NCBI GenBank assembly: GCA_030655395.1
Contig: JAURVQ010000109.1
Span: 1 to 45,817, forward strand
From: Gammaproteobacteria bacterium
GTDB taxonomy: Bacteria; Pseudomonadota; Gammaproteobacteria; SURF-13
Length of the DNA stretch: 45,817 nt
Direction: 5' to 3'
Part shown: positions 38,945 to 45,817 of the stretch, one piece after another
How the letters are laid out: every line of letters begins with the position of its first letter
Numbering within the stretch: position 1 is the stretch's first letter
Translations under genes and position numbers: made by a program
The notes under the pieces: model-generated
Seen by the model: the letters and a program-made list of their open reading frames with translations, nothing else
The model's database searches: none
What the model was told of the DNA's origin: nothing

Positions 38945-39511
38945 TTATGTCTTTGGCAACGTCACTCCCGTCTGCCCCTGATACTTACCGCCGCGATCTT
39001 TGTACGATACCTCGCATATCTCGTCGGACTCAAAAAATACCACCTGCGCCACGCCTTCGTTGGCATAAATCTTCGCGGGCAGCGGTGTGGTGTTGGAAAA
39101 CTCCAGCGTCACATAACCTTCCCATTCCGGCTCGAACGGCGTCACGTTGACGATGATGCCGCAGCGCGCGTAAGTGGACTTGCCGAGACAGATGGTGAGC
39201 ACATTGCGCGGGATGCGAAAGTACTCGATGGTGCGCGCCAGCGCAAATGAATTCGGCGGAATGATGCATACGTCCGCCTTCACATCGACAAAACTGTTGG
39301 CATCGAAGTTTTTCGGATCGACGATGGTCGAATTGATGTTGGTGAAAATCTTGAAGTCGTTGGAACAGCGGATGTCGTAACCGTAGCTCGACGTACCGTA
39401 GGACACAATCGGCCCCTTGTCCGTGTACTTCACCTGGCCCGGCTCGAACGGCTCGATCATGCCATGCTGCTGCGCCATACGGCGTATCCACTTGTCTGAT
39501 TTGATGGTCAT
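38945..39511 (-). CDS. dcd: dCTP deaminase
   Basis: [27 protein letters not shown]...[18 protein letters not shown]...[14 protein letters not shown]. Confidence 0.96.
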   Translation of the reverse strand: MTIKSDKWIRRMAQQHGMIEPFEPGQVKYTDKGPIVSYGTSSYGYDIRCSNDFKIFTNINSTIVDPKNFDANSFVDVKADVCIIPPNSFALARTIEYFRIPRNVLTICLGKSTYARCGIIVNVTPFEPEWEGYVTLEFSNTTPLPAKIYANEGVAQVVFFESDEICEVSYKDRGGKYQGQTGVTLPKT

Positions 39512-39520
39512 AGTGTTGTG

Positions 39521-40642
39521 TCAGGTATTTTGAATCACGATCTTGGGAAACTTGGCACTGAAATCCTTGGCGCGCAATGAAAGCTTGGCGGCCACGCGGC
39601 GCGCAATCTCACGGTAAATCTGCGCGATGCGGCCTGCGGGATCGGCAATCACGCTGGGATGTCCGCCGTCTGCATTTTCACGAATACTGATATCGAGCGG
39701 CAACGCACCCAGCAGGTCCACATTATACTGCGCGGCCATGCGCTCGCCGCCGCCCGCGCCGAAAATATGCTCTTCATGTCCACACTGGCTGCAAATGTGC
39801 GTGTTCATGTTCTCTATGATGCCGAGCACCGGCACCTCGACCTTCTCGAACATCTTGAGCGCCCTGCGCGCATCCAGCAGTGCGATGTCCTGCGGCGTGG
39901 TCACTATCACCGCACCACTCACCGGAATTTTCTGCGCCAGCGTCAGTTGAATGTCGCCGGTGCCGGGCGGCAGGTCGATGACGAGATAATCCAGCGCCTT
40001 CCATTGTGTATCGTTGAGGAGTTGCTCCAGCGCCTGGGTGACCATCGGGCCGCGCCAGATCATGGGCGCCTCCTCGTCAATCAGATAGCCGATGGACATG
40101 GACTGGATGCCGTGGCTCATTACCGGCTCCATGCCTTTGCCGTCTTTCGAGGTCGGGCGTGTGTTCACACCCAGCATGAGCGGCTGGCTGGGGCCATAGA
40201 TGTCGGCATCGAGTATGCCGACGCTGGCGCCCTCAGCCGCCAGCGCGAGCGCGAGATTCACCGCCGTCGTGGACTTGCCCACGCCGCCCTTGCCGGAAGC
40301 CACGGCGATGATGTTTTTTATATTGGCGTGCGGCTTTACATTTTTCTGCGCCGCGTGCGCAACCACGCTGGACGAGATATTCACCGTCACCGCGCGCACC
40401 TGAGGCAGCGCTCCGACTTTCGTCCGAATGCCCGCCGCGAGGGTATCCTGATAGCCTTTCGCCGGGTAGCCCAGCACGACGTCCACAATCACGCTACCAT
40501 CGTCGATGGCGATATTCTTTACCGCCTTGGCGGAAACCAGGTCCTGCTGTAAATAAGGGTCGATGACCTCGCGCAAGGCCGCCTCGACCTGCGATTGGGA
40601 AACATTTTCCACTACAATCCTCCGGGGCGCCGCCCCTATCAT
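39521..40642 (-). CDS. apbC: Iron-sulfur cluster carrier ApbC/Mrp P-loop ATPase
   Basis: AVASGKGGVGKSTTAVNLALALA, DADIYGPSQPLMLGV, PPGTGDIQLTLAQ, CSQCGHEEHIFG. Confidence 0.95.
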   Translation of the reverse strand: MIGAAPRRIVVENVSQSQVEAALREVIDPYLQQDLVSAKAVKNIAIDDGSVIVDVVLGYPAKGYQDTLAAGIRTKVGALPQVRAVTVNISSSVVAHAAQKNVKPHANIKNIIAVASGKGGVGKSTTAVNLALALAAEGASVGILDADIYGPSQPLMLGVNTRPTSKDGKGMEPVMSHGIQSMSIGYLIDEEAPMIWRGPMVTQALEQLLNDTQWKALDYLVIDLPPGTGDIQLTLAQKIPVSGAVIVTTPQDIALLDARRALKMFEKVEVPVLGIIENMNTHICSQCGHEEHIFGAGGGERMAAQYNVDLLGALPLDISIRENADGGHPSVIADPAGRIAQIYREIARRVAAKLSLRAKDFSAKFPKIVIQNT

Positions 40643-40685
40643 AAGCGCATAATTTTACACGGATTCATTGCCGCGCGGTGATCTT

Positions 40686-40837
40686 TTACTCAGGAGGCAC
40701 AAAGTCAGGAGCACACTGTTGACGAGGTGCCTCCTGAGTAAAAACACTGTTTACTCTACCCCCACCCTGTCCCGCCCCCGAAACAGGGGGCGGGGACGTG
40801 CAGGAGGGTTCAATATTAATAATGAACTTATGAGTAA
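40686..40837 (-). repeat. Interspersed structured repeat, family 1, copy D (152 bp, inverted)
   Basis: TTACTCAGGAGGCAC...GTGCCTCCTGAGTAA...CTACCCCCACCCTGTCCCGCCCCCGAAACAGGGGGCGGGGACGTG...CTTATGAGTAA. Confidence 0.95.
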
Positions 40838-40882
40838 CGTCTCGGCTTGCTACAATGGCCACCTTAACATCAGCTCACGGCC

Positions 40883-42964
40883 ATGCCAGACACCCGCAAA
40901 ATCCTCGTCACCAGCGCCCTCCCCTACGCCAACGGGGCGATCCACCTCGGCCATCTGGTGGAATACATCCAGACAGACATCTGGGTGCGCTTTCAGAAGA
41001 TGCAGGGGCACGACTGCACCTACGTGTGCGCCGACGACGCGCACGGCACGCCCATCATGCTGCGCGCACAGCAGGAAGGCATCGCGCCGGAGGCGCTGAT
41101 CGCACGCATCAGCCAGGAGCATCAGGCGGACTTCAAGGCGTTTGGCGTGGCGTTCGACAACTACCACTCCACGCATTCGCCCGAGAACGAGGCGTTTGTG
41201 CGCGACATTTATCTAAAACTGCGCAAGAACGGCCACATCACACAACGCACCATCAAGCAGGCCTACGACCCGGTCAAGGAGATGTTTCTGCCGGATCGTT
41301 TCATCAAGGGCGACTGCCCACGCTGCGGCGCGAAAGACCAGTACGGTGACAGCTGCGAAGTCTGCGGCGCGACGTATTCACCCACGGATTTGAAAAATGC
41401 GGTGTCGGCGCTCTCCGGCGCGAAGCCCATCGAAAAGGAGTCCGAGCATTATTTCTTCAAGCTCGGTGATTTTGAACCCATGTTGCGCGAGTGGTTGAAT
41501 CCGGACATCACTCAAACACGCCACGTACAGTCCGAAGCGGCCAACAAACTCAACGAATGGTTCGACGCAGGATTGCAGGATTGGGATATCTCGCGCGACG
41601 CGCCCTATTTCGGCTTCGAAATTCCCGACGCGCCCGGCAAATACTTTTACGTCTGGCTCGATGCCCCGGTCGGCTACATGGCAAGCTTCAAGAGCTATTG
41701 CGAGCGCACAGGCATCAACTTCGACGACTACTGGCGCAAAGACAGCAAGGCCGAGCTTTATCATTTCATCGGCAAGGATATTCTCTACTTCCACGCCCTG
41801 TTCTGGCCCGCGATGCTGGAAGGCTCCGGCTATCGCAAACCTACTGCGGTTTATGCCCACGGCTTCCTCACCGTGAATGGCCAGAAAATGTCCAAGTCGC
41901 GCGGCACGTTTATCACCGCGCGCACCTATCTGGATCATCTGAATCCGGAGTATTTGCGTTATTACTACGCAACCAAGCTCAACAGCTCGATGGAGGATAT
42001 TGATCTCAGCCTGGAGGATTTTGTCGCGCGGGTGAACAGTGACCTGATCGGAAAATACATCAACATTGCGAGCCGGACTGCCGGCTTCATCCATAACCGC
42101 TTTAGCGGTAAACTGACAGACAAAATATCCCCGCTTGGTCACAAGGTGACGAAACAATTAGAGCTGGGCGCGGATACTATCGCCAGGTTTTACGAGGAGC
42201 GTGAATATTCCAAGGCTATGCGCGAGATTTCCCGTCTTGCGGATATCGCCAATCAGTACGTGGATGAGATGAAGCCGTGGGAGTTGGCCAAAAATCCCGA
42301 TGCTGGTCATCACTTGCATGAGGTATGCAGTGTGAGCCTGAATCTATTCCGGCAGCTTACTTGTTACCTCAAGCCTATTTTGCCCGAGACGGCTAAAAAG
42401 GTTGAATCGTTCTTGAATATCCCACCCCTGAATTGGCATGAAAACATTCACCTGATTCCCTCGGACTCCATCAAGAAATACGAGCACCTCATGACCCGCA
42501 TAGACCCAAAGCAAGTTGAATCCATACTCGTAGCCAGCAAGGAAAGCGGACAAGTTGACCAAATCCCCCCTACCCCCCCTATCCCCCCTTTAACAAAGGG
42601 GGGGGGCGAAGCGGGGGGATTTACGCCCATTATGGAAATCATCAGCATCGACGACTTCGCCAAAATTGATTTGCGCATCGCGCGCATCATCAAAGCCGAG
42701 CATGTCGAAGGCGCGGAGAAGCTGCTGAAACTCACGCTGGACATCGGCGAGGAAAAACCGCGTACGGTATTCGCCGGCATCAAATCGGCTTACCAGCCCG
42801 CCGACCTGGAAGGCAAGCTGACAGTAATGGTGGCGAATCTCGCGCCGCGCAAGATGAAGTTCGGCCTGTCGGAAGGCATGGTGCTTGCTGCGGGGCCGGG
42901 TGGGAAGGACTTGTGGATATTGGAGCCTCACGCGGGCGCACAGCCAGGTATGCGCGTGAAATAA
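40883..42964 (+). CDS. metG: Methionyl-tRNA synthetase with C-terminal tRNA-binding domain
   Basis: [42 protein letters not shown]-terminal [34 protein letters not shown]. Confidence 0.96.
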   Translation: MPDTRKILVTSALPYANGAIHLGHLVEYIQTDIWVRFQKMQGHDCTYVCADDAHGTPIMLRAQQEGIAPEALIARISQEHQADFKAFGVAFDNYHSTHSPENEAFVRDIYLKLRKNGHITQRTIKQAYDPVKEMFLPDRFIKGDCPRCGAKDQYGDSCEVCGATYSPTDLKNAVSALSGAKPIEKESEHYFFKLGDFEPMLREWLNPDITQTRHVQSEAANKLNEWFDAGLQDWDISRDAPYFGFEIPDAPGKYFYVWLDAPVGYMASFKSYCERTGINFDDYWRKDSKAELYHFIGKDILYFHALFWPAMLEGSGYRKPTAVYAHGFLTVNGQKMSKSRGTFITARTYLDHLNPEYLRYYYATKLNSSMEDIDLSLEDFVARVNSDLIGKYINIASRTAGFIHNRFSGKLTDKISPLGHKVTKQLELGADTIARFYEEREYSKAMREISRLADIANQYVDEMKPWELAKNPDAGHHLHEVCSVSLNLFRQLTCYLKPILPETAKKVESFLNIPPLNWHENIHLIPSDSIKKYEHLMTRIDPKQVESILVASKESGQVDQIPPTPPIPPLTKGGGEAGGFTPIMEIISIDDFAKIDLRIARIIKAEHVEGAEKLLKLTLDIGEEKPRTVFAGIKSAYQPADLEGKLTVMVANLAPRKMKFGLSEGMVLAAGPGGKDLWILEPHAGAQPGMRVK
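42561..42622. repeat. C/G-tract palindromic element inside metG, family 3
   Basis: AAATCCCCCCTACCCCCCCTATCCCCCCTTTAACAAAGGGGGGGGGCGAAGCGGGGGGATTT; terminal AAATCCCCCC/GGGGGGATTT inverted repeat. Confidence 0.85.
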
Positions 42965-43013
42965 TTCGCCCCCCTTACATGGGGAGGACAATTAAAAAAG
43001 CAGGAGACAATGC

Positions 43014-43217
43014 ATGCCGGAATATCATGTTCACGTCCACGGTGCACACGAGCACGAAGTTGAGCATGAGACGCAGCATGGGTCTGGGTTGGCGCAATCC
43101 GTGACGCTGCTGCAAATCGCCATTGCGCTTGCGTCGATCACCGTGTTGACGTGCAAGAAATGGCTGCTGGTATTCGCCGGTGCTGCGGCTGCGGGCGGTT
43201 GCGCGCTGTGGGCCTAG
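43014..43217 (+). CDS. Short His-rich membrane protein, possible shortened DUF4337-like protein
   Basis: MPEYHVHVHGAHEHEVEHETQHGSGLAQSVTLLQIAIALASITVLTCKKWLLVFAGAAAAGGCALWA. Confidence 0.55.
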   Translation: MPEYHVHVHGAHEHEVEHETQHGSGLAQSVTLLQIAIALASITVLTCKKWLLVFAGAAAAGGCALWA

Positions 43218-43242
43218 GCATGGCTCGCGTAGGCACTTCGTC

Positions 43243-43869
43243 ATGAAGGAAATCCTGTATGACTGGAACGGCGCCAACGTCTGGCTGTTTCATTTCATTA
43301 ACGATATCCGTGGCGACACACTTGACCGCGTAATGACATTCGGCTCGCAGTTGGGCGCGCCTTTGAGTTTTTCCAATTATCTCGGGCTGATTGCATTGTT
43401 TGCGGTCGCGCACGTGGCCCACGTCACGCGCCGCCATGCCACGTTGGTGCATGAACAGACACTGCGTTGGCTCGCGCTGATCGCGGTGTTTGCCATCGCC
43501 TACGTCATCGACACCGTGATCGTGAGTATGCTCAAGTACTGGCTCGACTTCCCCCGCCCTCCGCTCGCGCTGGGTGCGGCGGCGGTGCACAGCATCGGCG
43601 CGCCGGAGTTTCATCACAGCCTGCCGAGCGGACATGCCTCGTTCGCCGCGCTGCTCGCAGCGAGTCTGTGGCCCGCACTCAACCGCTATGGGCGCATCGC
43701 GGCCATCCTGTATGTGCTATGGGTAGGTGTGTCGCGCGTCAGCCTTGGCGTACACTTCCCCGCCGACGTCTTGTTGTACAGCTTTACCTTGAGCCTCGCG
43801 GTCGTGCTGCCCATCCGCAGCTTCGTCTACTCCACTCTGGGCGTTGTACCGTCACGGCCTGCTGTATAA
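43243..43869 (+). CDS. PAP2-family phosphatase, membrane
   Basis: [39 protein letters not shown]: the three PAP2 motifs; start at ATG 43243. Confidence 0.92.
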   Translation: MKEILYDWNGANVWLFHFINDIRGDTLDRVMTFGSQLGAPLSFSNYLGLIALFAVAHVAHVTRRHATLVHEQTLRWLALIAVFAIAYVIDTVIVSMLKYWLDFPRPPLALGAAAVHSIGAPEFHHSLPSGHASFAALLAASLWPALNRYGRIAAILYVLWVGVSRVSLGVHFPADVLLYSFTLSLAVVLPIRSFVYSTLGVVPSRPAV

Positions 43870-43880
43870 TAAAGCTGACC

Positions 43881-44546
43881 ATGCCCTGCGCTGCCATTAC
43901 CCTGACTGCGGAGGTCGAACGCGATCCGCTCACGGAAAAAATCGACGCACTGCTGCCGCAGACACAATGTCGCCAGTGCAGTTATGCAGGTTGCCGTCCC
44001 TATGCCGAGGCTATCGCCAAGGGCGAGGCGGACATCAACCAATGTCCTCCCGGGGGCGAGGCAACCATCGTCGCGCTCGCGGACTTGCTCAGGCGCAATC
44101 CGAAGACGCTCAATACCCAATATGGTGTGAGCAAGCCGAAGATGCTCGCTGTGATTGATGAGCAACTCTGCATCGGCTGCACCTTGTGTATACAGGCCTG
44201 TCCAGTGGACGCCATCCTCGGAGCCGCGAAACAGATGCACACGGTAATCGCCGATGAATGCACCGGCTGCGAACTGTGCCTGCCGCCCTGCCCCATAGAC
44301 TGTATTCACATGACGCCTCTGTTCAATTACATCGAGTGCGACACCTCTGCGGCAGTGCGCCCGAGCCCTATGCCGCGGGTACAGCATTATCGCTACAAAG
44401 ATGAAATCACGTCACACGAGCATGAAAAACAAAAGGCTGACATTGCGCGCCAGCGCCATAAATTCCGCCTTGCCCGCCTGGCGCGGGAACAAGCCGAGCG
44501 TGAAGCGCGCCACGCCGAAAAAAAGACAGCGCTCGCCAAGCAGTAG
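43881..44546 (+). CDS. rsxB: RnfB/RsxB-like Fe-S electron transport protein
   Basis: [32 protein letters not shown] and two 4Fe-4S motifs [14 protein letters not shown] / [14 protein letters not shown]; start at ATG 43881. Confidence 0.9.
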   Translation: MPCAAITLTAEVERDPLTEKIDALLPQTQCRQCSYAGCRPYAEAIAKGEADINQCPPGGEATIVALADLLRRNPKTLNTQYGVSKPKMLAVIDEQLCIGCTLCIQACPVDAILGAAKQMHTVIADECTGCELCLPPCPIDCIHMTPLFNYIECDTSAAVRPSPMPRVQHYRYKDEITSHEHEKQKADIARQRHKFRLARLAREQAEREARHAEKKTALAKQ

Positions 44547-44653
44547 GCGCTACGGGAAGAAAGGTGCATTGACGGAATTTGACTGTATTCGCAGCAGCGC
44601 CCACGCAATATAAAATAGCTTGCACAGCCGTCCACAAAGAAAACCGAATCGAA

Positions 44654-45304
44654 ATGAACCCGCAAAAACGCCGTGCGATCTTCACGCGTCTTCAGCGCGC
44701 CAACCCGACGCCCGCCACCGAGCTGAATTACAGCAGCCCATTTGAGCTGCTGATCGCCGTGATTCTGTCCGCACAGGCCACGGACAAGAGCGTTAATCGG
44801 GCCACCGCGCGGCTGTTTCAGGCCGCCAACACCCCGCAGGCCATACTCAAGCTGGGCGAAGACGGACTCAAGAACCATATCAAGACTATCGGACTCTATA
44901 ACAGCAAGGCACGCAATATCATCAAAACCTGTGCGTTGTTGATGGAAAGACACCACGGCCAGGTACCGCACGAACGCGCCGCGCTAGAGGCCCTGCCCGG
45001 CGTTGGCCGCAAGACTGCCAACGTCGTCCTCAACACCGCTTTCGGTGAACCTGTCATCGCCGTGGATACGCATATCTTTCGTGTCGCCAACCGCACCGGG
45101 CTTGCGCCGGGAAAAAATGTGGCCGAGGTGGAAAGGAAGCTGATGCGGCTTGTCCCCGCCGAGTTCAGGCAAGACGCACATCACTGGCTGATTCTGCACG
45201 GGCGTTACACCTGTGTTGCGCGCAAACCGCGCTGCGGTGCGTGCCTGATTTATGATTTATGTGAATATAAAAACAAGACTGAAAGCGAGGAAGAACAGGT
45301 ATGA
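44654..45304 (+). CDS. nth: Endonuclease III
   Basis: LLIAVILSAQATDKSVN, LPGVGRKTANVVLNTAFGEPVIAVDTHIFRVANR, C-terminal Fe-S loop CVARKPRCGACLIYDLC. Confidence 0.95.
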   Translation: MNPQKRRAIFTRLQRANPTPATELNYSSPFELLIAVILSAQATDKSVNRATARLFQAANTPQAILKLGEDGLKNHIKTIGLYNSKARNIIKTCALLMERHHGQVPHERAALEALPGVGRKTANVVLNTAFGEPVIAVDTHIFRVANRTGLAPGKNVAEVERKLMRLVPAEFRQDAHHWLILHGRYTCVARKPRCGACLIYDLCEYKNKTESEEEQV

Positions 45305-45762
45305 TATTCGCCCAGGATCGACGCGAGATGCGGCGTATTTTCTTCAACGCGTGGATAAAATATCGCGCGCAACAACCACTGGAGGACATGGAACAGCAGA
45401 TTGCGGATGTCATCCTGCTGCATCCTGAATATCATGCCCTGCTCGCGGATGAAGAGGTCGCGCTCGACAGCGACTACACGCCCGAACAGGGAGAGTCAAA
45501 CCCTTTCCTGCACATGGGCCTGCACATCGCGATTCGTGAACAACTGACCACGCGACGCCCGCCAGAAATCAACGAACTCTATCAGCAGCTGTTGGAAAAA
45601 TTGCGTGATGCGCACGAAGCGGAACATCGCATGCTGGAATGTCTGGGAGAAGTGTTATGGCGCGCACAGCGCGATGCCGTCGAGCCGGATGTGGCGGAGT
45701 ATGTGATGTGCCTGCGCCGCGCTGCTGGGCTGAAGCCGCCTTGCTCAGGAATCACAAAGTAA
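45301..45762 (+). CDS. DUF1841 family protein
   Basis: MIFAQDRREMRRIFFNAWIKYRAQQPLEDMEQQIADVILLHPEYHALL...NPFLHMGLHIAIREQ. Confidence 0.82.
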   Translation: MIFAQDRREMRRIFFNAWIKYRAQQPLEDMEQQIADVILLHPEYHALLADEEVALDSDYTPEQGESNPFLHMGLHIAIREQLTTRRPPEINELYQQLLEKLRDAHEAEHRMLECLGEVLWRAQRDAVEPDVAEYVMCLRRAAGLKPPCSGITK

Positions 45763-45817
45763 GGCTGCACTTCCCGCCACGTCCCCGCCCCTTGTTTAGG
45801 GGGCGGGACAGGGTGGG
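45741..45817 (+). repeat. Interspersed structured repeat, family 1, copy E (cut by window end)
   Basis: TTGCTCAGGAATCACAAAGTAAGGCTGCACTTCCCGCCACGTCCCCGCCCCTTGTTTAGGGGGCGGGACAGGGTGGG; matches the left half of copies A and C. Confidence 0.92.

Noticed and set aside
7670-45817. Family-1 repeats as a CRISPR array
   Set aside because: Copies are kilobases apart, in both orientations, with no regular short spacers or cas genes.

Overview
The window is a GC-rich, gene-dense bacterial chromosome segment. Gene content (rplI-rpsR-rpsF block, rnr/rlmB, apbC/metG, rsxB-nth, FccB-type sulfide dehydrogenase, molybdenum cofactor genes next to a nirB-like gene) suggests a gammaproteobacterium, possibly a sulfur oxidiser; that taxonomy is inference. 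Most of the sequence is ordinary housekeeping: nirB-like (partial), mobA, moeA, hemH, galU, polysaccharide genes, fccB, scpAB/rluB, trpS, fdxA, an AddB/AddA-like nuclease-helicase pair, an ECF sigma/DUF3619/DUF3106 cluster, radA, alr, dnaB, ribosomal protein genes, rlmB, rnr, tRNA-Leu(CAG), dcd, apbC, metG, rsxB, nth. The signal not explained by genes is several families of structured interspersed repeats. The main family is about 150 bp with 5 copies here (4 complete, 1 cut by the window end). It has TTACTC...GAGTAA ends, a C/G-tract hairpin that overlaps an invariant G-quadruplex motif (GGGGGCGGGACAGGGTGGGGG), and a second hairpin with compensatory base changes. Several repeats overlap gene ends: one appears to supply the start codon of the AddA-like gene, others supply the last codons and stops of AddA, RlmB and DUF1841, and a different C/G-tract palindrome sits in frame inside metG. 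A 28-codon single-TM ORF just downstream of fccB and an 11-residue-repeat secreted protein are further items of interest. No CRISPR array, rRNA or recognisable transposase was seen. All calls are by reading; no database searches were run.
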